Positions 1 to 8,317 are shown, numbered from the stretch's first letter. The stretch is 16,943 nucleotides of DNA from Firmicutes bacterium UBA994 (GCA_002292025.1 DBBC01000076.1:1-16943), one strand, 5' to 3'. A program made the numbers and translations. The notes: generated by a model not told the origin, from the letters alone.

Positions 1-107
1 CGGGGCTTCCCGCGCCTTGCGTCAGAAACGCGGCCATAGCCGGAGCGACCCCGGGAGCCTTTGGCCAACTCGTAGCCGCGTTGTCCATATAGATTATACT
101 AGGCATA
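1..107. other. Unassigned GC-rich edge downstream of parB
   Basis: No gene can be assigned. The first 60 bases are about 73% GC, clearly above the neighbouring genes. On the minus strand a TATAAT hexamer (93-98) lies just before an ATG at 88, from which a frame stays open for 29 codons to the window edge. A second minus-strand frame is also open to the edge but has no ATG. Neither peptide is recognised. An 8-bp inverted repeat (AACGCGGC at 27-34, GCCGCGTT at 75-82) brackets much of the segment. It could be the start of a further minus-strand gene, a structured leader or part of a repeat. Confidence 0.3.
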
Positions 108-968
108 TTAGCTACCGGCGCGGAAAAACCACTCTCGCAGTCGTTCCAGCTCCTCGGCATTGTAATAGGCAATGGTGATAGCGCCTCGCGTGGGAGTGCC
201 CTTTACTTCCACGCGCGTCTGCAACAAGTCGCGCAGGTTGTGCGCTATCTCCCTAAGCTCTGCCGGGGGTAGTGCGGCCCTCGCTTTCTTTACAATTGTT
301 TCACGTGAAACACTGTCTGTGGCTTTTGCCGCCAACCGCTCTGCCTCGCGCACGGTGAGTCCCCTCTCGGCTACTTCTTGCGCCAGCATTTCCCGCTTAG
401 CCGCCGGTGCGGCTAAAACAGCCCGCGCATGCCCGGCGCTGATTGTTCCACTTGCCACAAGTTCAGCCACAGCGGGAGAAAGCGTAAGTAAACGCAGCGC
501 GTTGGCCACATACGGCCTGCTCTTCCCGACTCGTTCCGCCAAGTTCTCCTGCGTAACCTCTAGGTGTTGCTGCAACTGCGCAAAGGCGGCGGCTTCTTCC
601 ATGGGGTTAAGGTCGGCGCGCTGTAAGTTCTCTACGAGCACGACCTCCATGGTTTCGCGGTCAGACCACTCTTTAACCAAAGCCGGTATCTCCGTCAATC
701 CAACAAGCTTGGCGGCGCGTAAGCGGCGCTCCCCCACTACGAGTTCATACCGCCCGCCGCGCGACCGCACTGTCACGGGCTGGATCAAGCCGTGCTGCCT
801 AATGGAAGCTGCGAGCTCCGCCAATTCTTCCGTCGCAAATGCGCGTCGTGGCTGATAGGGATTAGGCATAATGAGGTCAACGGCAATATGCTGAACTTCG
901 TCTGCCGTCGCCGTTGACATATCGGTGATCAGTGCTTGCAGCCCCTTGCCCAGCCGCGGCTTACCCAC
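108..968 (-). CDS. parB: Chromosome-partitioning protein ParB (Spo0J)
   Basis: Site-specific DNA-binding CTPase that loads at parS, slides along DNA as a clamp, recruits SMC and stimulates the ParA ATPase in origin segregation. From the chosen GTG start the protein has 286 residues, close to Spo0J. Visible are the ParB/Sulfiredoxin-type CTP-binding motifs GERRLRA (about 79-85) and ENLQRADLNP (about 113-122), a helix-turn-helix near 138-161, and a C-terminal dimerisation region. A TTG at 974 is in frame, but AGAGG lies 9 nt before GTG 968 and only about 3 nt before the TTG, and GTG gives the usual GKPRLGKGLQAL start. It overlaps parA by 8 nt and carries a parS site inside its own reading frame. 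Confidence 0.96.
   Translation of the reverse strand: MGKPRLGKGLQALITDMSTATADEVQHIAVDLIMPNPYQPRRAFATEELAELAASIRQHGLIQPVTVRSRGGRYELVVGERRLRAAKLVGLTEIPALVKEWSDRETMEVVLVENLQRADLNPMEEAAAFAQLQQHLEVTQENLAERVGKSRPYVANALRLLTLSPAVAELVASGTISAGHARAVLAAPAAKREMLAQEVAERGLTVREAERLAAKATDSVSRETIVKKARAALPPAELREIAHNLRDLLQTRVEVKGTPTRGAITIAYYNAEELERLREWFFRAGS
297..312. promoter_or_regulatory. parS: parS centromere site
   Basis: The 16-bp sequence TGTTTCACGTGAAACA is a perfect palindrome and matches the Bacillota parS consensus at all 16 positions. It lies inside the parB coding region, as in Bacillus subtilis, where a parS lies within spo0J. It is the expected ParB loading site and SMC recruitment point near the origin. 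Confidence 0.95.
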
Positions 969-1725
969 GCGCAATCACCTCTTTAGCAAGTTCCATGTAA
1001 ACTTCTGACCCTTTAGACTTGGGATCATAAGCTAGGATAGGCAGCCCGTGACTCGGGGCCTCACTCAACCGCACATTGCGCGGAATCACCGTTGCGTAAA
1101 CTTTGTCTTTGAAGTATGCTCTGACCTCGTCCACTACCTGCGAGGCCAAGTTAGTGCGTGGGTCGAACATAGTAAGTAAGGCGCCTGAAACCACTAGGCT
1201 GGTGTTCAGATGCTTCTGTACCAAAGCTACTGTGTTCATAAGTTGGCTCAAGCCCTCTAAAGCGTAATACTCGCATTGCACCGGTATCAACACGCCATGC
1301 GCGGTTGTCAAAGCGTTTAACGTCAACAGCCCCAACGAAGGCGGACAGTCGATCAGGATGTAGTCGTAGTTCTGCCGCACGGGCTGTAAGGCCTCGCGCA
1401 GCTTTACTTCTCGTTGCATTGCTAGCACCAACTCTATCTCTGCGCCCGCGAGTTGAATCGTGGCCGGCACTAATTCCATCTTCGGTGCGGTGGTCGGCAG
1501 AATTACGGCCTCGATGGGAATGCCATCGATTAAGACGTTATAGATGCACTTTTTCAGCCGATAGCGGTTAATACCCAGCCCGGAAGTAGAATTGCCTTGG
1601 GGGTCGATGTCCACCACCAATACTCGCTGGGATAACTCGGCTAAGGCAGCGCCTAAATTGACTGCCGTCGTGGTTTTGCCGACGCCCCCTTTCTGATTGA
1701 CGATTGCCATTACTTTCGAAGCCAT
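961..1725 (-). CDS. parA: Chromosome-partitioning ATPase ParA (Soj)
   Basis: Deviant Walker-type ATPase that works with ParB-parS in chromosome segregation; in Bacillus, Soj also controls DnaA activity at the origin. The 254-residue length is normal. The deviant Walker A motif KGGVGKTTT is at 12-20, with the signature lysine at 12. The switch I region VVDIDPQGN is at about 37-45, and ILIDCPPSLG marks Walker B near 123-132. The ATG at 1725 is the only good start; the nearest purine-rich stretch, AGGGGAG, is about 13 nt upstream, so its ribosome site is not ideal. It is directly followed by parB with an 8-nt overlap, a two-gene parAB unit. Confidence 0.97.
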   Translation of the reverse strand: MASKVMAIVNQKGGVGKTTTAVNLGAALAELSQRVLVVDIDPQGNSTSGLGINRYRLKKCIYNVLIDGIPIEAVILPTTAPKMELVPATIQLAGAEIELVLAMQREVKLREALQPVRQNYDYILIDCPPSLGLLTLNALTTAHGVLIPVQCEYYALEGLSQLMNTVALVQKHLNTSLVVSGALLTMFDPRTNLASQVVDEVRAYFKDKVYATVIPRNVRLSEAPSHGLPILAYDPKSKGSEVYMELAKEVIARG

Positions 1726-1785
1726 ATTACATCACAAACTCCCCTCGGCCAATACGATTCGCGCCAGCAATTGAGTAATTATCCC

Positions 1786-1852
1786 GCGTGCAAAGAGTGA
1801 TTATCCATTAACTCCGCCATGCTGCGTGGCCCTTAGTGTCCTGCGTGGATCA
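1786..1852 (+). repeat. Dispersed repeat element, copy A (noc-parA gap)
   Basis: This 67-bp stretch fills about half of the 138-bp noc-parA gap. Its left 26 bp match 23 of 26 positions of the reverse complement of 10849-10874, sharing the core TGCAAAGAGT and ATTATCCA. Its right 25 bp match 21 of 25 positions of the reverse complement of 10781-10805, sharing TTAGTGT and CGTGGATCA. The two copies are therefore inverted relative to each other across the origin. The ends TTATCCA and TGGATCA form a rough terminal inverted repeat. No reading frame is evident. Confidence 0.7.
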
Positions 1853-1863
1853 CACTTCACCTG

Positions 1864-2676
1864 TTACTTAGGAATTCGCACCACAAATTCGTAATGAGTT
1901 TCCCCGTGCCTCTCCTCTACCTGTGCCGCCACACCGTTTTTCTTCATGACGTCAATCGCTTGGCGCACAGAATTAACAAAGATGCGTACATCCCTGACAA
2001 AAAACCGTCTAATCGGCTTAACCGTCGCCGTAGCCACAGCCTCCCGCTCGCTTTCGCCAGAAAGAAAGCGCTCCACCACCTCCTCTAGCTGCTTAACCGT
2101 CATATCTTCTTTTACCGCCAAAGTAGCAAACGTAGCTTGCACCTCTTGGCTTTCTAGTCTAAGCAGCGCGCGCGCGTGCCGCTCCGAAAGCGCTCCTGCA
2201 ACCAGTAAATCCTTAACGCCATCGGACAGCTTAAGCAAACGCCGCTTATTGGCTACCGTTGACTGACTCATGCCCAGTCGCTTAGCCAGCTCTTCTTGGG
2301 TTAGGTTAAAATCGCAGAGCAGCTGATCGTAGGCTAATGCTTCCTCTAATGCGTTAAGGTCTTCGCGCTGCAAGTTTTCAATCAAGGTAGCTTGCGCAAC
2401 CTCTCGGTCAGTGTACTGTTTGACCACGACAGGAACGGTCGCGAACCCGGCCGCTTTCGCGGCACGCAGTCGTCGTTCGCCAGCCACCAACTCATACACA
2501 GACCCCATCTTACGCACGACTAGAGGCTGAATAATTCCCATTTCTTTTATGGAAGCGGAAAGCTCGTCAATGCTGTCCATAGCAAAAGTTTTGCGCGGCT
2601 GGTAGGGGTTTGGCCGAACCTCGTTGACGCTTATCTGCAGCACTTGCTCGGCATGGCCGCCGCTAAACCACTTCAT
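1864..2676 (-). CDS. noc: Nucleoid occlusion protein Noc (ParB-family paralogue)
   Basis: ParB-like DNA-binding CTPase; Noc binds its own DNA sites and, through CTP, spreads and attaches nucleoid DNA to the membrane to block division over the chromosome. The 270-residue protein has GERRLRA (66-72), NLQRED (101-106) and a helix-turn-helix (about 125-147) with the QSTVANK motif typical of Noc. The N-terminus, MKWFSGG, is short and could act as the membrane-contacting segment seen in Noc. ATG 2676 is preferred because GAGGAG lies 8 nt upstream; ATG 2682 would leave only 2 nt. Its place between rsmG and parA matches noc in Bacillus. It could instead be a second ParB; the position and HTH favour Noc. 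Confidence 0.85.
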   Translation of the reverse strand: MKWFSGGHAEQVLQISVNEVRPNPYQPRKTFAMDSIDELSASIKEMGIIQPLVVRKMGSVYELVAGERRLRAAKAAGFATVPVVVKQYTDREVAQATLIENLQREDLNALEEALAYDQLLCDFNLTQEELAKRLGMSQSTVANKRRLLKLSDGVKDLLVAGALSERHARALLRLESQEVQATFATLAVKEDMTVKQLEEVVERFLSGESEREAVATATVKPIRRFFVRDVRIFVNSVRQAIDVMKKNGVAAQVEERHGETHYEFVVRIPK

Positions 2677-2760
2677 GACCATCGCTCCTCTACCCCGAAA
2701 AAGCAGTCTCCCTCTGCCTTGTTCTACGTCGCCTGCCTCTTTCCTGCCTGCCGTTGAGCC

Positions 2761-3471
2761 CTACAATGGCTGTTTGCTCGGCAGACCCGCGCGGCGAGGA
2801 TACACAAAAGGGGTCTGGTATAATTTTTTAACCGTAACTAACACTCGTTGCTCTCCTGCCCCCGGCAGTGTCCATGTGGAAGATGTCAGTTCTCCGCCGC
2901 CGAGCAACTTGACCGCTCTCCTCGCTCCTTCTATTTCCTGAACAACCGCCGGCCCCTTCATGGCCAGCATATATCCTCCCGGCTCCACTAGCGGCAGACA
3001 ATACTCTGCCAATATTCTTAGGCTACCTACAGCTCGCGTAACAGCATAACCATACCGCTCGCGGTGTTCCGTCATCCTCCCCAAGTCCTCTGCCCGCGAG
3101 TGCAATGCCGTAACAGTGCGACCAAGGCCAAGTTCAGCCACGACGTCCTGCAAAAAACGCACGCGCTTCCCCGAACTGTCCAGCAGTGTCATGTACAGAG
3201 ACTCGCAGGCGATCGCCAATGGCAGCCCGGGGAACCCAGCTCCGCTGCCAACATCAATAACCCGTCCCTCCGGCTTAAGTACTAGCAGCGCTGACAAGCT
3301 GTCGAGGAAATGCTTGCGCCAAACTTCGCCCGGCTGTTCAATCGTAGTTAGGTTAAACTTAGCGTTGTACTCAAGTAAAAGTTCAAGATAAAGGGAAAAT
3401 TGTCCGAGCGCCTTGGGTGGCAACTGCACACCTAGCGCCTCACACTCCTTAATAAACTCCCCTCTATCCAT
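2761..3471 (-). CDS. rsmG: 16S rRNA m7G527 methyltransferase RsmG (GidB)
   Basis: Transfers a methyl group from S-adenosylmethionine to N7 of G527 (E. coli numbering) in 16S rRNA; loss of this enzyme gives low-level streptomycin resistance in several bacteria. The 236-residue protein has the SAM-binding loop VGSGAGFPG at about 74-82, the acidic ribose-binding strand followed by KRVRFL near 101-106, and the family's VTRAVGSL motif followed by EYCLPLV. The ATG at 3471 lies 8 nt inside the end of mnmG, with no strong ribosome site, so translation is probably coupled to mnmG. A 84-nt gap without obvious signals separates it from noc. Confidence 0.96.
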   Translation of the reverse strand: MDRGEFIKECEALGVQLPPKALGQFSLYLELLLEYNAKFNLTTIEQPGEVWRKHFLDSLSALLVLKPEGRVIDVGSGAGFPGLPLAIACESLYMTLLDSSGKRVRFLQDVVAELGLGRTVTALHSRAEDLGRMTEHRERYGYAVTRAVGSLRILAEYCLPLVEPGGYMLAMKGPAVVQEIEGARRAVKLLGGGELTSSTWTLPGAGEQRVLVTVKKLYQTPFVYPRRAGLPSKQPL

Positions 3472-5314
3472 GCGGTTTCTCTAAGTACACCATCAGTACT
3501 GCTATATCTGCAGGCGATACTCCGCTAATACGAGATGCTTGCCCGTAGGAGCGTGGCTGTACGTGCGCAAGCTTCTCACGCGCCTCTAGGGAAATCCCGC
3601 TAATTTCGCTGTAAACCACTCCCTGCGGAATCGCCTTAGACTCTAGGCGCTGAAAGCGTTCAACCACATCACATTGTCTGGCAATATACCCCGCGTACTT
3701 CACCTCTATAGCAATGCGTTGCGCCAAGTGCACAACGACCTCTGCCAGCTCGGGGGCTACTCTCATTAGCTCTCCCCAAGTAATTTCTGGGCGACGTAGC
3801 AATGCCGCAGCTGTAGTCGTGTGTTCGAGACCGCTCTCCTGCGGGGAAACCTTCCGTTGTTCTAGGTACTCCTTCCAGTGGATGACGGTCTCTTCATCCT
3901 GCCGTAATCGAGCTAACTCCCGCGAGGCAACCACACCTGCCTCCACACCCTTGGGCAAGAGGCGCGCCTCTGCGTTGTCAAACCGTAATAGTAAGCGATG
4001 CTCTGCTCGCGATGTCATCAGGCGATAGGGCTCGCCCGTGCCTTTAGTCACTAAGTCGTCGATCAACACGCCTAAATAGGCCTCCGATCGCAGCAAGATA
4101 AATGGCGGTCTCCCTGTAGCTCTTGCCCCCGCGTTAATGCCCGCCCATAATCCTTGACCGGCCGCCTCTTCATAACCCGAGGAGCCGTTAATCTGTCCGG
4201 CAAAAAACAACCCTTCATACATTTTACTCTCCAACGCGAGGGTGAGCTGTGTCGGATCGATGAAATCATACTCGATTGCGTACCCCGGCCGTATCATCTC
4301 GGCCTGCTCCAGCCCAATTACTGAGCGCAGCATACTAACCTGCACGTCCTCCGGCAAGCTGGTGGAAAATCCCTGCACGTAGACCTCCGCAGTGTCATAG
4401 CCCTCCGGTTCCAGAAAAATCTGATGTCTTTCCTTGTCAGCAAAGCGCACCACCTTGTCCTCGATCGAGGGGCAATACCGCGGACCGCGCCCCGCGATCA
4501 GCCCGGCATATAACGGTGAGCGGTGCAGGTTAGCACGGATAATCTCTTGCGTCGCGGCAGTAGTGTAGGTGAGCCAAGAAGACAATTGCACTGGGTCTAA
4601 CCGTACACTCCGGCGCGAAAAGCGAATATATCCCTCATCGCCCCGCTGCTCTTCCATGCGGTCAAAAGCGATACTCCTACGATGGATGCGTGGCGGCGTT
4701 CCCGTTTTGAGCCTCCCTAGGCTAAACCCTAGCGCACGCAGATTAGCGGCCAGTCCATACGAAGGCAACAGCCCGTTTGGCCCGCTGGCTACTGTGGATG
4801 AGCCGATAATTACCTTGCTCTCCATATAGGTCCCTGTCGTAACTATGACTGTTTTGGCCAGATATAATGTGCCTGTGTGGGTCCGCACCCCCTTAACCTG
4901 GCCTGCCTCCACCACAATCTCTACTACCGAGCCCTGCACGATACGAATGTTGGGTGTTTTTTCTAGCACCTCTCGCACTGTCTGTTGATACAGCCTTTTA
5001 TCGGTTTGCGCACGTAAAGCTTGCACCGCAGGCCCCTTGCCGGTATTAAGGGTGCGCATCTGCACGAAGGACATATCAGCGGCATACCCCATCAGTCCCC
5101 CCAGCGCGTCAATCTCGGCCACTACATGCCCCTTAGCCGGGCCCCCCACGGACGGATTACAGGGCATTAAAGCGATGGCCTCCACACTCTGGGTCAGCAA
5201 GGCCACGCTTAGGCCCATTCGCGCTACGGCATGCGCAGCTTCGCACCCAGCGTGTCCGGCTCCCACCACAATGCAGTCAAAATCCCCGCCGCAGTACACT
5301 GACTCTACACTCAC
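3464..5314 (-). CDS. mnmG: tRNA U34 carboxymethylaminomethyl synthase, MnmG (GidA) subunit
   Basis: FAD-dependent partner of MnmE; together they build the 5-(carboxymethyl)aminomethyl group on wobble uridine 34 of certain tRNAs. About 616 residues. The dinucleotide-binding motif VGAGHAGCEAA begins near residue 17, followed by the family motif MPCNPSVGGPAKGH and by RGPRYCPSIEDK, whose cysteine (about 281) corresponds to the conserved Cys277 of E. coli. The C-terminal helical domain contacts MnmE and tRNA. The start is uncertain: GTG 5314 gives a GTGA overlap with the mnmE stop and a normal N-terminus, while TTG 5326 is also in frame. Neither has a well-spaced ribosome site, so coupling to mnmE is likely. 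Confidence 0.96.
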   Translation of the reverse strand: MSVESVYCGGDFDCIVVGAGHAGCEAAHAVARMGLSVALLTQSVEAIALMPCNPSVGGPAKGHVVAEIDALGGLMGYAADMSFVQMRTLNTGKGPAVQALRAQTDKRLYQQTVREVLEKTPNIRIVQGSVVEIVVEAGQVKGVRTHTGTLYLAKTVIVTTGTYMESKVIIGSSTVASGPNGLLPSYGLAANLRALGFSLGRLKTGTPPRIHRRSIAFDRMEEQRGDEGYIRFSRRSVRLDPVQLSSWLTYTTAATQEIIRANLHRSPLYAGLIAGRGPRYCPSIEDKVVRFADKERHQIFLEPEGYDTAEVYVQGFSTSLPEDVQVSMLRSVIGLEQAEMIRPGYAIEYDFIDPTQLTLALESKMYEGLFFAGQINGSSGYEEAAGQGLWAGINAGARATGRPPFILLRSEAYLGVLIDDLVTKGTGEPYRLMTSRAEHRLLLRFDNAEARLLPKGVEAGVVASRELARLRQDEETVIHWKEYLEQRKVSPQESGLEHTTTAAALLRRPEITWGELMRVAPELAEVVVHLAQRIAIEVKYAGYIARQCDVVERFQRLESKAIPQGVVYSEISGISLEAREKLAHVQPRSYGQASRISGVSPADIAVLMVYLEKPHG

Positions 5315-6663
5315 TTTCCTATGCAAAATTCGGCAAAAATAGCGTCGGCTACGTCGAGGGAGATTGTCTCGCCCGTAATCTCTCCCAGTCGCTCGTAAGC
5401 TAGCCTTACGTCTGTGGCCACTAGCTCAATCTCCCACCCGGCGCCGACAGTGTCAAGTGCCGCTGTCACGAGGGACTGCGTCTCGACCAGGATGCGGGAG
5501 TGGCGCAAATTTGTTATGAGCAGCGCCCCCTCTCCGCTAACTGCACGCACAGCCATGTCTGCGATCTGCCCGCCTAACGCAGGTAGACCTTGTTTGGTTT
5601 TAGCGCTAACCGCCAGCGCCTCCACTCCTGTAGGTAGTTCGGCGCAGATAGCTAAGTCAGCCTTGGTGAGTAAAACAACCCGCTGGCGCTCGCGTGTCAA
5701 GTTTAGCAGCTCATAGTCTTCTTCCTGCAAGGGCTCTGAGCCGTCTAACAGGACTAACACCACATCTGCATTGTCTAGTGCCTGCAAAGTGCGTTTCATG
5801 CCAATTTTTTCTACCATGTCTTCGCTCTCTCTCAGTCCCGCCGTATCTATCAGCGTCACCAACACGCCGTTTACGTTGACCTGCGCTTCCACCGTATCCC
5901 GTGTAGTGCCAGGTTGCGCGGTGACAATAGCGCGCTCTTGTCCGGCCAGGCTATTGAGCAGTGACGACTTCCCCACATTGGCCCGCCCCGCCAATACCAC
6001 GCGCAGCCCTTCACGCGCTACCCGTCCCGCGCGCACTGTCGCCGCTAATTTGGCCACCATATCCCCCACCTGTATAAGCCTTGTCGCTACTGCCGCACGC
6101 GTGAGGTCGGGGATGTCGTGTTCAGGAAAATCAAGCTGTGCCTCTAAGTGAGCCATTACTTGCAGCAGATGCGCGCGCATGTCTTTTACTTCGTTGCTCA
6201 ATAGGCCGCGCAGCTGCTTGCCGGCGTTCCTGAGGGCCGCGTCGCTTTCAGAGCGAATAATATCTATGACCGCCTCGGCCTGCGCCAGCGACAGCCTGCC
6301 GTTAAGGAAAGCTCGCTTCGTAAACTCGCCCGGATCCGCTAAGCGCGCGCCTTTAGTGAGCAACACTTCTAGCACGCGTCCGGCAACAAAAGAACCGCCG
6401 TGAAGGGACAGTTCTACCACGTCCTCGCCCGTAAAAGAACGCGGCCCGCGAAAATAGGTAAACAGGCACTCATCGAGAGGCTCTGCATCCTGCCCCATCA
6501 CCTCTCCTAAGTATACGCGCCATGGCTTCGCCCGAAAAGGTTGGCGCGCCCGCCTAAATACCTGTTTGCCAATCCTTAGGGCGCCTTGCCCGCTAACGCG
6601 CACAATGGCAATCCCTCCTTCACCGCGCGGCGTAGAGATGGCGGCAATGACATCACTTTTCAC
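5311..6663 (-). CDS. mnmE: tRNA modification GTPase MnmE (TrmE)
   Basis: Dimeric, potassium-activated GTPase that acts with MnmG in wobble-uridine modification. The 450-residue protein has an N-terminal folate-binding domain (1-118 or so), a helical domain, and an inserted G domain: G1 GRANVGKSS (226-234), G2 TTRDT (253-257), G3 DTAGLRE (273-279), G4 TKAD (333-336, in place of the common NKxD) and G5 SAK (353-355). It ends in the family hallmark FCIGK, whose cysteine is highly conserved. GTG 6663 is the start because GGAGG lies 7 nt upstream and the protein then begins at the usual point; a frame open further upstream to 6741 adds residues unlike the family. Confidence 0.97.
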   Translation of the reverse strand: MKSDVIAAISTPRGEGGIAIVRVSGQGALRIGKQVFRRARQPFRAKPWRVYLGEVMGQDAEPLDECLFTYFRGPRSFTGEDVVELSLHGGSFVAGRVLEVLLTKGARLADPGEFTKRAFLNGRLSLAQAEAVIDIIRSESDAALRNAGKQLRGLLSNEVKDMRAHLLQVMAHLEAQLDFPEHDIPDLTRAAVATRLIQVGDMVAKLAATVRAGRVAREGLRVVLAGRANVGKSSLLNSLAGQERAIVTAQPGTTRDTVEAQVNVNGVLVTLIDTAGLRESEDMVEKIGMKRTLQALDNADVVLVLLDGSEPLQEEDYELLNLTRERQRVVLLTKADLAICAELPTGVEALAVSAKTKQGLPALGGQIADMAVRAVSGEGALLITNLRHSRILVETQSLVTAALDTVGAGWEIELVATDVRLAYERLGEITGETISLDVADAIFAEFCIGK

Positions 6664-6738
6664 CTTAGCCCCTCCCAAGCACAAGGGGGCTGACTCACTT
6701 CGCCGTGAATCCGCCCCTGGCAACTCTTGTCCTCTTGG

Positions 6739-6757
6739 CATGGTGTGCTACACCATG
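6739..6757. repeat. Short perfect inverted repeat between jag and mnmE
   Basis: CATGGTGT (6739-6746) and ACACCATG (6750-6757) form an 8-bp perfect stem with a 3-nt loop. It lies in the 115-bp gap between the jag stop and the mnmE start. No run of T follows on either strand, so it does not look like a strong intrinsic terminator. It may be a weak RNA hairpin, such as a processing or attenuation site, or chance. Confidence 0.4.
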
Positions 6758-6778
6758 AATTTGCCGTTGCAAACTCAC

Positions 6779-7417
6779 TCAGTCCTCTTGCCGCAAAGCA
6801 ATGACGACCTTGCGATAAGGTTCATCCCCCTCGCTATAGGTTACAATCTGCTTGTCGTCCTGCAGCGCCATATGCACTGCCCGGCGCTCATATGCCCCCA
6901 TAGGCTCCATAATCACCCTGCGCCCGCTGCTCTTAGTCTTGTCAGCAAGTTTTAGCGCTAACTCGATCAGCGACTGTTCGCGCTTAGCCCGATACCTATT
7001 GACATCGAGCAGTACGCGCCTGCTCCCTCCTGCACGGGAATACACCACAGCAGCAAGTATTTGCAAAGCCTCAATTGTCTGTCCGCGCTTGCCAATCAGG
7101 CGGCTGGTATTCGCGCCTGTAATCTCGATGTGATAGTTTTCATTTTCCGCAGTGTTATACGTGCAGGTGACGCCTTGGATGCCCATATGTTCCGCAAGCT
7201 CGCTAAGAAAGGATGCGGCCTTCTCCTCCGGCGAAACACGCCGCGTTACCTTAACGCGCGCCATCTTCCCGCCCAAAATCCCGAACAGGCCTTTTGTCGG
7301 TTCTTCTAGCACCAGAAGATCGACTTGGTGTCGAGCCAGACCTAACTCGGCTATAGCAGCATCGACAGCTTCGTCAACGGTCCTTGCGGTCTTTTCTATG
7401 CTCTGTCGCGACTGCAT
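6779..7417 (-). CDS. jag: RNA-binding protein Jag (KhpB/EloR family)
   Basis: Cytoplasmic RNA-binding protein encoded beside yidC in many Gram-positive bacteria; homologues (EloR/KhpB) pair with KhpA and influence cell elongation and RNA stability. About 212 residues with the three family parts visible: the Jag-N domain ending in KGLFGILGG (42-50), a KH domain with the GKRG loop (109-112), and a C-terminal R3H domain with ERRAVHMAL (about 177-185). AGGAGG lies 9 nt before ATG 7417 and 6 nt before an adjacent GTG 7420, so either could start translation. It overlaps the end of yidC by 44 nt, and its ribosome site lies inside yidC. Confidence 0.94.
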   Translation of the reverse strand: MQSRQSIEKTARTVDEAVDAAIAELGLARHQVDLLVLEEPTKGLFGILGGKMARVKVTRRVSPEEKAASFLSELAEHMGIQGVTCTYNTAENENYHIEITGANTSRLIGKRGQTIEALQILAAVVYSRAGGSRRVLLDVNRYRAKREQSLIELALKLADKTKSSGRRVIMEPMGAYERRAVHMALQDDKQIVTYSEGDEPYRKVVIALRQED

Positions 7418-8087
7418 CACTCCCTGCCTCCTCTTTCATCTGTACCGGGAAAAACCGCTCGAACAGTTCCTGCTGCGCAATAGAAAACACGTTGCGCGCT
7501 ACCCAAGTAAGCGCAAGCGCGGTGGGGAATCTGATGGTAATATATCCCATAAAAAGCGGCATCACGTACAACATAGTGCGAGAAGTTTGGTCATTGGCCT
7601 GCATCGTCTGTTTTGACTGCCAGAAGGTGGTGACCACAGAAAGAATGGGGAGAATCCAATACACCAGGCTGAGCCCGAAAATAGATTGCTCAGCGTTAGG
7701 AATGGTCAGATTCAGACCAAGCCACATGGGATTGGCGTCAAACAGCCCCGGCCTCTGCAGTATGTTAAATATAGCAATGAGGATCGGGAACTGGATAAGA
7801 AGCGGCAGACAACCCATGGCAGGGTTGATATTGTATTTCTTCCATAGCTCCATGGTGGCTTGGTTGAGCTTATCCTTATCCTCTTTTTTGCTGTACTTCT
7901 TCTTTAGGGCGGCCGTCTCCGGTGCCGCCAAACGCATACTGCGTGAAAATTGCATTTGTTTTATATTCAACGGGAAGGTAACTAGCATCACCACCAAAGA
8001 CAACAAAATCACGGCCGTGCCGTAATTGCCGGTATAGGTGAAAAAGAACTCGAGGATTCCCAAAAGGAACGAGTTAATGAACTCCAT
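7374..8087 (-). CDS. yidC: Membrane protein insertase YidC (SpoIIIJ/OxaA type)
   Basis: Inserts and folds membrane proteins alone or with SecYEG. The 237-residue protein is the short Gram-positive form without the large periplasmic domain. Hydrophobic segments are seen near 24-41, 94-112, 137-156, 172-184 and 187-204. The cytoplasmic loop is rich in lysine, followed by the hallmark NPAMGCLPLLIQFPI. No lipobox cysteine is present near the N-terminus, unlike SpoIIIJ of Bacillus. At the position of the conserved groove arginine in TM1 (five residues before the PLxIKQ proline) this protein has Met34; an arginine (R198) appears in the last membrane segment. ATG 8087 overlaps the yidD stop (TGATG); GTG 8090 is an alternative start. 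Confidence 0.95.
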   Translation of the reverse strand: MEFINSFLLGILEFFFTYTGNYGTAVILLSLVVMLVTFPLNIKQMQFSRSMRLAAPETAALKKKYSKKEDKDKLNQATMELWKKYNINPAMGCLPLLIQFPILIAIFNILQRPGLFDANPMWLGLNLTIPNAEQSIFGLSLVYWILPILSVVTTFWQSKQTMQANDQTSRTMLYVMPLFMGYITIRFPTALALTWVARNVFSIAQQELFERFFPVQMKEEAGSDAVATEHRKDRKDR

Positions 8088-8317
8088 CACTGCGAATCAT
8101 CCCCCTTGTCAACTAACGGGTCATGGCCTCCCCTGCTAAAAGGGTGGCAGCGGATCAGTCGTCTCAATGCGAGTATCCCCCCGCGCAACAGCCCGTATGT
8201 TTCAATGGCCTCTGTAGCGTATTCGCTGCAGGTGGGATGAAACTTGCAGACCGGTCCTTTAAGCGGAGATAGATAGCGTCGGTACAGGCCTATCAGCAAC
8301 AACGCCGCCCGCCTCAT
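8087..8317 (-). CDS. yidD: Membrane protein insertion efficiency factor YidD
   Basis: Small membrane-associated protein, 76 residues, encoded between rnpA and yidC; E. coli YidD improves insertion of YidC-dependent inner-membrane proteins. The conserved core YLSPLKGPVCKFHPTCSEY (15-33) and the RCHPFSRGGHDP motif (56-67) are both present, with the conserved cysteines at 24, 30 and 57. ATG 8317 is chosen because it makes a 4-nt ATGA overlap with the rnpA stop; a TTG at 8329 is in frame but would add residues not usual in the family. No ribosome site is seen, which fits translational coupling to rnpA. Confidence 0.95.
   Translation of the reverse strand: MRRAALLLIGLYRRYLSPLKGPVCKFHPTCSEYATEAIETYGLLRGGILALRRLIRCHPFSRGGHDPLVDKGDDSQ

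Noticed and set aside
172..855. Long plus-strand frame opposite parB (227 codons)
   Set aside because: It is the antisense shadow of parB; its product is low in complexity, rich in Ser, Ala and Arg, and has no recognisable domain or ribosome site.
7384..8025. Plus-strand frame opposite yidC
   Set aside because: Antisense to a clear yidC with all family motifs; no independent support.
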